NCBI GenBank assembly: GCA_041747075.1
Contig: JBGTFW010000155.1
Location: forward strand, 1 to 8,298
DNA length: 8,298 bases
Origin: CAJQPP01 sp041747075
Lineage (GTDB): Bacteria; Planctomycetota; Planctomycetia; Pirellulales; Pirellulaceae
Direction: 5' to 3'
The notes beneath the pieces were generated by a model that saw only the letters and a list, made by a program, of their open reading frames with translations, made no database searches and was not told where the DNA came from. Below are positions 1 through 6,600 of this stretch, piece after piece. Within the stretch, counting starts at the first letter, position 1; each line of letters opens with the position of its first letter. A program made the translations under genes and the position numbers.

Positions 1-24
1 CCTCTTTTTGTTGTACTTATTGCA

Positions 25-2535
25 CTATTTTGCACCGTTCACGCCTCGCGAGTCGCCTTCGATTTCCCCAAGGATTGCGGCCCACGCAACCGCCTGAGCC
101 ACTCCGCTGGGGGCAAACAACTTGATCGGATACCCGTCCAACGTTACGCAAGCATCCCCAAACGCAAATCCCAGGTCGATTTGCCGGGCCAGTTGATCGT
201 AACGCCGCCACTTCGGGTCGGGATGGTCGCCACACAAGTGAATGACGCGAAGGTTCTTTTCCTTCCACACCTCCGCGGCGACCGGATCAAGTCCGTGGTA
301 ACCGAGGCTCAGGACCAGCGCCCCGTCGGGTACCGACTCGCGAAACCGGGCGACCTGATCGGGAAGAAACGGATGCAATTCGACCGGCACAGCCCACTTC
401 GAATCGAAATCCTTGCCAATGTAGGTTGGCGGCATGTGGCCCTGCCAAACCACATAGACGGTTTCGCCCGCGTCAATTGCCGAACGCAATGTGTCTGCCG
501 CCTTGGCAAGGGCCGCTGACTGGGCGCGCAAACGGTTCACCGGATAGCGGAGTTGATGGACGAACCGGCTGCCGAGATCGCCAGCAGGCACAGCCGGAAC
601 GGAAAAGTCTTCATGGAATTGCGTTTTGCCAAAGTAGCGATCACCCCACTCCCGTCCATCGTCCCACGCATAGCCCTTCCACATCGTCGGCATTTTCCCG
701 TGTCGAGTCAGTGCCCCGACGACTTCGGCGATCAGAGTGTGGCCGGCAATGGCATTGGCGGCCGCCTTGCCGGCGCGCGAATTCAGCGAGCCGTTACCGG
801 AATGTCCCTCGCCGGAGTCCATCGAGGGATTAAACCATTTGTCGCAGAGATCCACTACAGCCGATTGGGTGCCCGGTTGCATCGCGCCGATACCCAGCAT
901 GTAGACTTGCTGGTCTTTCAGTTCCCGCAGACGAGCCGCATCGTCCGCGTCGGGAACTGCTTCCCAGGCGACGATTGCCACGTTGTTGCGCTTTTCAAAT
1001 TCAGTTTGCTCACTTTTCCAGATTCGCTCAAACCCGATGTGAATCATTCCACCGCTGCGACCCCACAAATCCTGAGCGACGGCCTGCTGGATTAACGGGA
1101 ATCCTATCGCGCCGCCGGCCAGGTGCCGCTGGGCAACTGTTTCCGCGGTGGCTGTATATTCGGGGATCGCTCCAGAAATGGAGTCGCAGGCCTGGAGGGC
1201 TTCGTCAAGCACTGCTCGGGCATTTGCGCCTGCCTCCTCTTCAATTCGGACTTGGTCAGTTTTCAGCAAGGTAAACGGGTAAATGACGGTGACATATACC
1301 GTATTATCGTGAGCCACTTTCAAGGCCATGTGCGCGTGCAGCGGAGTCAGCGATCCGTCTGGCAGTCGATGAAACCCGTGCGTCCATTTCGGTGGATTCC
1401 CCTCCGCGTCCCGCTGTTCCCAGTCAAAATAATCGGGATTATCGACTCTCAGAACTCCAAGGTCTTCCATGCGTTGCGATTCGGTGACAAATCGAACCAG
1501 GTGGTGAAGGTACCCGTCGCCGAAACCCGTGTCGTTGTCAATGCGAATGACCGCGTACACGTTTCCGTCCGCACCGAGATCGAGACCGCAACGCGAATCC
1601 GGGTTGTTCCCTTCGAGCATTTTGCCGTGGTCTCTCGCCGGAGCTGCTTCACCGTTGGCAAGCAAATCAATCTCCAGCAGCCGCGTGTCGTTAAGAAGAA
1701 TCAACCAGGCTCTTTTACCATCCCCGGTCAGTACCCACGTCGGTATCGCCATCTCGTTTTCCCGTTGCCACGCGGTATCGCCAACAGTAATCGGACGGAC
1801 GTCCGTTTGCCGCGTTTCGGGATTGTATCTGGCAAGTTGAAAATCGGCGGTGATCGCATAGGCATTCCCGTCGGCGGCCAGTAGCGTGGTCGCATAGGGA
1901 GTCAGTATCGGGCCAAGTTCGCGGTACGGTCCGCCGGAGAGGTCACCGATCATCCAGTGCTGTTCTTCGCAAGTCACGACGAATAAAAGCTCTTTCTTTT
2001 CATCCGCAACGACATCAATCACGCCCTCGCCGGGATAGGGCATTCCGAGGCACTTCCCCTCGCCGGTGCGGGGATCGTAGACCATTACGTATCCGCCTGG
2101 GTACTCGGAAGTGTCCGAGTCGTCCATTCGGTAACCCTGCTTGCTGCCAAACCAGATTTTTCCGGAATCGGAAACGAAATTGCGCGTGTGAATTTTTGCC
2201 TGTGCCGCGTAACCCTTGGCGTCGACACCGCACAATTGATGGGTGTCCACGACAATCCGCTGCGATTCCGTGCGCGGATCAAATTTAACGAGATGCGAGT
2301 TTTCACCGTACCGGCAAGTACCCACATAGATGCTTCCGTCGAGTCCTTCGCAAAGGGAAAAATATCCCGACTGATTGTTGTGCCTTTCTGGCAGAATGTA
2401 GTATGCATGCGAGTCAACGTATTTCGGGGGTGGAACTGCAGGCGCGTCGTCTTGTGCCCGGGCGGTCAGCGAATTCGCAAACGCGCAGAGGGACAGAGCC
2501 AGCGCGATGGTCCCGAATGGATATTTCCTGTTCAT
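25..2535 (-). CDS. Secreted beta-propeller protein with C-terminal tandem SIS-like domain
   Basis: An 836-residue protein with no name I recognise. Residues 1-28 form a signal peptide (basic MNRK, hydrophobic core, ARA/QD cleavage around 27-28), so it should be exported. Residues ~50-430 show about seven repeats of the D-G-x-hydrophobic-Y type (DGSIYVGT at 66, SGKIWFGS at 124, DGNAYAIT at 222, DGKRAWLIL at 272, DGNVYAVI at 323, DNTVYVTV at 410), each followed by a strand ending in a phrase like VKFDP, VYDPRTG or ARYNPETR. That is typical of a streptavidin-lyase/SMP-30-type propeller. Residues ~440-836 resemble two SIS (sugar isomerase) folds: LAGGAIGF, WGRSGGM (491-497), NNVAIVAWEA and a nearby LGIGAM in the first half; ETVYVVWQGH (691-700), ALVLSLGYHGLDP and FGDACVTLDGYP plus SGVAQAV in the second. 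SIS folds usually bind sugar phosphates; no catalytic residues can be assigned. The ATG at 2535 has an AGGA Shine-Dalgarno 6 nt upstream. It is the last gene of the hppA cluster. The propeller call is firm, the SIS call moderate, the substrate unknown. Confidence 0.8.
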   Translation of the reverse strand: MNRKYPFGTIALALSLCAFANSLTARAQDDAPAVPPPKYVDSHAYYILPERHNNQSGYFSLCEGLDGSIYVGTCRYGENSHLVKFDPRTESQRIVVDTHQLCGVDAKGYAAQAKIHTRNFVSDSGKIWFGSKQGYRMDDSDTSEYPGGYVMVYDPRTGEGKCLGMPYPGEGVIDVVADEKKELLFVVTCEEQHWMIGDLSGGPYRELGPILTPYATTLLAADGNAYAITADFQLARYNPETRQTDVRPITVGDTAWQRENEMAIPTWVLTGDGKRAWLILLNDTRLLEIDLLANGEAAPARDHGKMLEGNNPDSRCGLDLGADGNVYAVIRIDNDTGFGDGYLHHLVRFVTESQRMEDLGVLRVDNPDYFDWEQRDAEGNPPKWTHGFHRLPDGSLTPLHAHMALKVAHDNTVYVTVIYPFTLLKTDQVRIEEEAGANARAVLDEALQACDSISGAIPEYTATAETVAQRHLAGGAIGFPLIQQAVAQDLWGRSGGMIHIGFERIWKSEQTEFEKRNNVAIVAWEAVPDADDAARLRELKDQQVYMLGIGAMQPGTQSAVVDLCDKWFNPSMDSGEGHSGNGSLNSRAGKAAANAIAGHTLIAEVVGALTRHGKMPTMWKGYAWDDGREWGDRYFGKTQFHEDFSVPAVPAGDLGSRFVHQLRYPVNRLRAQSAALAKAADTLRSAIDAGETVYVVWQGHMPPTYIGKDFDSKWAVPVELHPFLPDQVARFRESVPDGALVLSLGYHGLDPVAAEVWKEKNLRVIHLCGDHPDPKWRRYDQLARQIDLGFAFGDACVTLDGYPIKLFAPSGVAQAVAWAAILGEIEGDSRGVNGAK

Positions 2536-2541
2536 GGCCGT

Positions 2542-2545
2542 TCCT
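2542..2545 (-). promoter_or_regulatory. Ribosome binding site of the propeller-SIS gene
   Basis: On the minus strand AGGA sits 6 nt before the ATG at 2535-2533. This supports that start, which also places the signal peptide exactly at the N-terminus. It lies in the 30-nt gap after the aminotransferase remnant, so the gene has its own initiation signal even if translation upstream is lost. Confidence 0.65.
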
Positions 2546-2565
2546 GGAGAGCGGGGAATTGGTGG

Positions 2566-2793
2566 TCAACCCGGAATCCGGGCCAGCGCGTCGACGGCGC
2601 GGTCGAGCCGGGCTTCGTCATTGAAAACGTGAGTCGAAATCCGCAACGCATTATAATTCGACTGCGCATCGGGCGGGTCCGTGACAAGGAGGGTCGGCTT
2701 GGCGGGACTGGCGGTTTCGTCCTGAATCATTCGCGCCAGCGGCCACGCCGCCAGCGACCCGCATGCGCTCGACAGAAATGTTCGCCGGTGCAT
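2566..2793 (-). pseudogene. Internally deleted class V aminotransferase (twin-arginine leader joined to C-terminal tail)
   Basis: A 75-codon frame from ATG at 2793 (an in-frame TTG at 2814 would add seven residues). The N-terminus, MHRRTFLSSACGSLAAWPLA, reads as a twin-arginine export leader (RRTFL, then a hydrophobic stretch). The C-terminal ~45 residues (LLVTDPP, then NALRISTHVFNDEARLDRA, then VDALARI) match the closing segment of PLP-dependent class V aminotransferases of the cysteine desulfurase/isopenicillin N epimerase type, where an LRIS-x-x-x-(F/Y)N-x-x-x-x-(I/L)D motif precedes the last helix. The family is normally around 380-450 residues. The PLP-lysine region and the rest of the catalytic core are absent, so the product cannot be an active aminotransferase. 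The simplest reading is an in-frame internal deletion. It lies 27 nt after hppA and 30 nt before the propeller-SIS gene, on the same strand. No strong Shine-Dalgarno is visible. A genuine small exported protein is the alternative. Confidence 0.6.
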
Positions 2794-2820
2794 TCGCTGC
2801 TTTTTTTGGCGCAACAGGAT

Positions 2821-5415
2821 CTAAAGAATTCCCAGCGCGACGAGGCTGTAGCGAACGACGAGGCTGGCCGCGACGACGCTGACGATACTCATCAGCTTGA
2901 TGAGGATGTTGAGGCTTGGGCCGCTGGTGTCCTTGAACGGGTCGCCCACCGTGTCGCCGACCACCGCCGCCTTGTGGGCTTCGGAACCCTTGCCACCGCC
3001 GTGGCCCGCTTCGATGTACTTCTTGGCGTTGTCCCACGAGCCCCCGGCGTTGGCCATGAAAATCGCTACGCAAAAGCCGCACGTGAGCGTCCCGACCAGC
3101 AGGCCAAGGACACCGCCGACGCCGAGTATCAGGCCAACGACAACTGGCGTGACGATTCCCAGTAACGATGGCAGGATCATCTCCCGCTGTGCCGCGGTCG
3201 TGCTGATCGCCACGGGCCGCGCATAATCCGGCTTTACCGTCCCCTCCATGATCCCCGGATTCTCACGGAACTGGCGGCGCACTTCCTCCACCATTCCAAA
3301 GGCGGCACGGCCCACTGCCTTCATCGTCATCGCGCAGAATACAAACGTCGTCATGCAGCCAAGAAAGATACCGATCAGCACACGCGGATTAAGCACCGTC
3401 GCGTTGTAAAGTCGCGCGAAGTCCGGCATGGCCGCGACAGCGACGGGGACAATCGGACTCCCTGAGTAATCGTAATCGGCCGCTCCGAATCCCGCGGGAA
3501 AGAGGTCCTGTGGAACGACATCGCCCGATTCCAGTCCGGTCCACGCGTCGCCCCTTCTTTCCGAAAAGATGGGCATGACCAGGTAACCAGCGGGCGCGGA
3601 GTCACCCCCGGCGCGGTGGATCATGAACGTGTCGTTCACCTTGCTGTAACCGACAGGCGCGTCGTGGATGGCCGCTGCCCATTTTTCATATCCCGTCTTG
3701 ACCTGCTCAACATAGGCGGCCAGCAATGCCAGCGCGGTCAGCGCGGCCGAACCGATGGCAAACCCTTTGCCCGTCGCGGCGGTCGTGTTTCCAAGACTGT
3801 CCAGTGCGTCGGTGCGCTTGCGGACTTCCGCCGGCAGACCCGCCATTTCCGCGTTGCCGCCGGCGTTGTCGGCGATTGGTCCGTAGGCGTCGGTCGCCAG
3901 CGTGATTCCCAGGGTCGAGAGCATTCCGACGGCGGCGATCCCGACTCCGTACAGGCCAAGCGTGAAGCTGCCCATGTCGTTCCAGCGGAACCCGGTCGCG
4001 AATCCGTAGGAGAGCATCATTGCGCCGCAAACGATGAGTATCGGTGCCCAGACGCTTTTCATCCCGTCCGCGATGCCGCCAATAATGACCGTAGCCGGTC
4101 CGGTTTGGGCCTGGCCGGCCAGCAATTGGGTCGGCCGGTACTCGTCGCTGGTCGCGTATTCGGTCCATTTGCCGATCCCCCAACCGGCAAGCAAGCCGAC
4201 GGCGATCGAGCCTGCGACGCCCCAATATGCAAAGCCAAGAACGATCAGCGTAATCACAATCGAAAGTACGAAAACGCCGACGAGCGAAGTGTCAATGCCC
4301 TTGGCAAGCACCTTGAGCAACGCCTTTTGGCTGTCGTCCTCGCCGGACTGGACGCGATAGATACAGAAGATGGAGACACCGATCCCCGCCGCGGCGATCA
4401 ACATCGGAAGAAACATCAACGCGACGGGAGCACCCCCGGTCGTCGCCAGCCCCGTGGCAAGACCGAGGGAAGCGGTCGCGACGATCGATCCGCAATACGA
4501 TTCATACAGGTCCGCGCCCATGCCGGCCACGTCGCCTACGTTGTCACCCACGTTATCGGCGATCGTCGCGGGGTTGCGCGGGTCGTCTTCCGGGATCCCC
4601 TTCTCGACCTTTCCAACCAGGTCCGCCCCGACGTCGGCGGCCTTGGTGAAAATTCCGCCGCCGACGCGCGCGAAGAGTGCCTGGCTGGAAGCGCCCATCA
4701 ATCCGCAAAGCATCGTTACAATCACTTCGCGCAGCTCGAGCTGGCCGATCAGGCGCAGGACAAGATACCAGAACGACATGTCGAGCGTTCCCAGTCCCAC
4801 GACGGTCAGCCCCATCACCGCACCGCTGCGAAAGGCAACTTGCAATCCGTCATTGAGCGACTTTTGGGCTCCAGCAGCCGTCCGACTGCTCGCCGCCGTT
4901 GCCGTTTTCATTCCGATATAGCCTGCCAGTGCCGACCAGAACCCGGCGGTCATGAAAGCCAGAAAAACCCATTGCTCCTGCAGTCCCGCGAGATGCGCGA
5001 CAAACAGCAAGAGCGCAACGACAACGATAAAGATTCCGACGACGCGGTATTGCTGTTTCAGATAGGCCGCCGCGCCCACGCGCACGTGCTCGGCGATTTC
5101 CCGCATCAGGTCATTGCCTTCGTCGCGGCCGCGCATTTCATAATAAAACTTTCTGGCGAAATAAAGTGCCGAAAGCGAGCCGGCTAGAAGCAACAGCCAG
5201 AACAGCCATTCAATGGCCGAAACCGCCGGTGAACCCGTAACGGCAACCATCGTTTCCTCGGCCTGGGCAAACGCCCTTTGACAGGGGACGCACGCAAGAA
5301 TACCCGCAACCAGGCCGATTGCGGCCAATCGCAGCCAGTTTGGAGGGAATCCCGATGCATGGGCAACGGAACGAACAACGCAATGTCTGGCGATTCGGGA
5401 AAACAACTGGGTCAT
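2821..5415 (-). CDS. hppA: Membrane-bound ion-translocating pyrophosphatase, K+-dependent type
   Basis: Integral membrane pump that hydrolyses pyrophosphate and moves H+ and/or Na+ across the membrane. Family signatures are all present: the PPi/Mg site DVGADLVGKVEKG and EDDPRNP (261-282), DNVGDNVGD (287-295), DNAGGNAEM (516-524), DNAKKYIE (795-802) and GDTVGDPFKDTSGPSLN (820-836). About 16 hydrophobic helices follow an N-terminal segment (residues ~31-50, ending AFA/QA) that looks like a cleavable signal peptide. Ala546 and Gly549 in GNTTAATGKGFAIG are the residues of K+-dependent enzymes; K+-independent ones carry Lys at the first position. Glu305 in DLYESY sits three residues after the helix-6 Asp, as in Na+ pumps and some H+ pumps, so the ion cannot be settled. 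At 864 aa it exceeds the usual ~670-770; the excess is the leader plus a polar insertion of about 100 residues (573-674) between AAYVEQV and LNPRVLIG. The ATG at 5415 is preceded by a good sigma70-like promoter; the Shine-Dalgarno is weak. Confidence 0.96.
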   Translation of the reverse strand: MTQLFSRIARHCVVRSVAHASGFPPNWLRLAAIGLVAGILACVPCQRAFAQAEETMVAVTGSPAVSAIEWLFWLLLLAGSLSALYFARKFYYEMRGRDEGNDLMREIAEHVRVGAAAYLKQQYRVVGIFIVVVALLLFVAHLAGLQEQWVFLAFMTAGFWSALAGYIGMKTATAASSRTAAGAQKSLNDGLQVAFRSGAVMGLTVVGLGTLDMSFWYLVLRLIGQLELREVIVTMLCGLMGASSQALFARVGGGIFTKAADVGADLVGKVEKGIPEDDPRNPATIADNVGDNVGDVAGMGADLYESYCGSIVATASLGLATGLATTGGAPVALMFLPMLIAAAGIGVSIFCIYRVQSGEDDSQKALLKVLAKGIDTSLVGVFVLSIVITLIVLGFAYWGVAGSIAVGLLAGWGIGKWTEYATSDEYRPTQLLAGQAQTGPATVIIGGIADGMKSVWAPILIVCGAMMLSYGFATGFRWNDMGSFTLGLYGVGIAAVGMLSTLGITLATDAYGPIADNAGGNAEMAGLPAEVRKRTDALDSLGNTTAATGKGFAIGSAALTALALLAAYVEQVKTGYEKWAAAIHDAPVGYSKVNDTFMIHRAGGDSAPAGYLVMPIFSERRGDAWTGLESGDVVPQDLFPAGFGAADYDYSGSPIVPVAVAAMPDFARLYNATVLNPRVLIGIFLGCMTTFVFCAMTMKAVGRAAFGMVEEVRRQFRENPGIMEGTVKPDYARPVAISTTAAQREMILPSLLGIVTPVVVGLILGVGGVLGLLVGTLTCGFCVAIFMANAGGSWDNAKKYIEAGHGGGKGSEAHKAAVVGDTVGDPFKDTSGPSLNILIKLMSIVSVVAASLVVRYSLVALGIL

Positions 5416-5456
5416 TGTTTACGCAATACCTGTTTTTCGATGGGATGCATCGCAAA

Positions 5457-5486
5457 AGTCTAGCCGGGCCAGTTTGATATTGTCAA
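5457..5486 (-). promoter_or_regulatory. Sigma70-like promoter candidate for hppA
   Basis: On the minus strand a perfect TTGACA (5486-5481) is followed by an 18-nt spacer and TAGACT (5462-5457), four of six matches to TATAAT. Transcription would begin near 5450 and give a leader of about 35 nt before the hppA ATG at 5415. Orientation and distance fit hppA and the two genes behind it. The hexamers are seen directly; activity is inferred. Confidence 0.55.
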
Positions 5487-5530
5487 CCAGAGCCAACCTG
5501 AACCCGATTGAGGCGGGCACCGATCCCGGA

Positions 5531-5595
5531 AGCGTCGCCCGTTTCGCGCCCGGACCAGTTCCCTCTCCTCGCCGGAGCATCGCCCGTTCCGCGCC
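5531..5595. repeat. Imperfect direct repeat, 45-base period
   Basis: AGCGTCGCCCGTTTCGCGCC (5531-5550) recurs as AGCATCGCCCGTTCCGCGCC (5576-5595), 18 of 20 bases identical, offset by 45 bases. It lies in the gap between the divergent hppA and SprT-like genes, upstream of the chosen start of the latter. If the reading frame is extended leftward to 5508, the repeat would be translated as EASPVSRP and GASPVPRR, a low-complexity stretch that does not look like part of the protease. Confidence 0.5.
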
Positions 5596-5685
5596 GTGAG
5601 AGCAGTGCCCTTTTGGCGGCCGTTCGTCGGTTGTACGCTGCCTGCTCAGGGCTCCCCATCGGTGGGAGTACTGGTTCACAACGAC

Positions 5686-5690
5686 GGAGA
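5686..5690 (+). promoter_or_regulatory. Ribosome binding site deciding the SprT-like start
   Basis: GGAGA lies 9 nt before GTG at 5700. The two other in-frame candidate starts, TTG at 5508 and TTG at 5631, are rarer codons; no comparable Shine-Dalgarno was seen before the one at 5631. The 64 codons before 5700 encode Arg/Pro/Ser-rich sequence unlike the conserved domain, which supports starting here. Confidence 0.5.
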
Positions 5691-5699
5691 AACCAAAAC

Positions 5700-6497
5700 G
5701 TGGGTGGAAAGAAGAACTCATTCGGCAGCCTGGACACTGAATTCCAGGCGTTTTTTCAACGCTCGGCGCTCGGCCCCGACACAATCGAGGCAAGGAGGCG
5801 GGAGATTGCCGCGCACATTATTGGCGCGAGTCGAAACCTGACCGAGCCGGATTTTACCGCCTTTGCCCGCGAGGACCTGTTTGAACTCCTCCGGGGTTAC
5901 GACGAGTTGTTCTTTGGCAAGCAACTGAGTCGGCGTTTCCCCTCGGCCTCTAGCGGATTGCAGTTGCGGCTGTCGCGGCGAATGACGAGCACCGGCGGTA
6001 CGACCACGATGCGAAAGCATCCCGGTGCGAGACCCGAGGAGGTGAAGTTCGAGATCGCCGTGTCGGCGACGCTCCTTTTCAACTCGGAATTCGGCGCCAA
6101 GTCCATTCGCGTGGCGGGTGTCGATACGCCAACCCGGCTGGACGCCCTGCAGCGAATCTTTGAACATGAACTCGTGCATTTACTGGAAATGCTCGCCTGG
6201 CGCGATTCGAGTTGCGCGCGAAGCCGGTTTCGCCGCGCCGCCGCCGACTGGTTCGGTCATCGCGAATCGCGACACCAGCTCATGACGCCCGCCGAAGCCG
6301 TGCGCGACGAATTCTCGCTTCAGGCCGGCGATACCGTTTCATTCACGTTCAAGGGACGTCGCCTCACCGGTTGCATCAATCGCGTCAATCGACGGGCAAC
6401 GATCCTTGTGAAACACTCCGCTGGCGAACTCTTCACTGACGGCAATCGCTACGTCCGCTATTACGTACCACCGAAACAATTGGTGAAGGAGACATGA
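5700..6497 (+). CDS. SprT-like zinc metalloprotease-fold protein
   Basis: Numbered from GTG at 5700 (265 aa). Residues ~20-60 are helical and polar. The SprT-like core runs from ~60 to 195: YDELFFGKQL (67-76), the strand LQLRLSRRMTSTGGTTT (87-103), and the zinc-binding HELVH (156-160) within FEHELVHLLEM. A downstream WFGHRESRH (184-192) offers His187 or His192 as third zinc ligand. Residues 206-262 (DTVSFTFKGRRLTG, INRVNRRATILV, YYVPPKQL) look like a small SH3- or Tudor-like barrel. There is no leader or membrane segment, so it should be cytoplasmic. SprT/Spartan relatives include DNA-protein crosslink proteases, but this branch has no function I can name, and no C-terminal zinc ribbon is visible. 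Divergent from hppA and convergent with the secreted repeat protein, it appears monocistronic. The metalloprotease fold is well supported, the in-cell role is not, and the start could be as far left as 5508. Confidence 0.85.
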   Translation: MGGKKNSFGSLDTEFQAFFQRSALGPDTIEARRREIAAHIIGASRNLTEPDFTAFAREDLFELLRGYDELFFGKQLSRRFPSASSGLQLRLSRRMTSTGGTTTMRKHPGARPEEVKFEIAVSATLLFNSEFGAKSIRVAGVDTPTRLDALQRIFEHELVHLLEMLAWRDSSCARSRFRRAAADWFGHRESRHQLMTPAEAVRDEFSLQAGDTVSFTFKGRRLTGCINRVNRRATILVKHSAGELFTDGNRYVRYYVPPKQLVKET

Positions 6498-6537
6498 GTC
6501 GCCTGGCTGAATAGCGCGCCGTACCTTGGGGGAAATG

Positions 6538-6565
6538 AAAAAACCCGGGCCATGACGACCCGGGT
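6538..6565 (-). terminator. Intrinsic terminator of the secreted repeat-protein gene
   Basis: ACCCGGG (6543-6549) and CCCGGGT (6559-6565) form a perfect 7-bp GC-rich stem with a 9-nt loop. Read on the minus strand the stem is followed at once by six T residues (positions 6543-6538). It starts about 35 nt after the stop codon at 6601. On the plus strand there is no T-run after the stem, so it would be a weaker stop for the SprT-like gene ending at 6497. Confidence 0.85.
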
Positions 6566-6600
6566 CTTCCGAATTTCCAGTTCACGAAATCTCGCGCGGA

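Noticed and set aside
1123..1884. 253-codon plus-strand frame inside the propeller gene
   Set aside because: Antisense to the propeller repeats, whose periodic D-G-x-hydrophobic-Y pattern proves the minus strand is coding there.
2188..3165. 325-codon plus-strand frame spanning the remnant and the ends of two genes
   Set aside because: It runs antisense across three minus-strand coding segments and shows no domain, leader or plausible ribosome binding site.
3616..5187. 523-codon open frame antisense to hppA
   Set aside because: It lies entirely opposite the well-conserved hppA, is Arg/Gln/His/Asp-rich with no family motif, and is the expected by-product of GC-rich third codon positions.
5508..5699. 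N-terminal extension of the SprT-like protein from TTG at 5508
   Set aside because: Rare start codon, Arg/Pro/Ser-rich low-complexity translation containing a DNA repeat, and a better GTG start with GGAGA at 5700. Not fully excluded.
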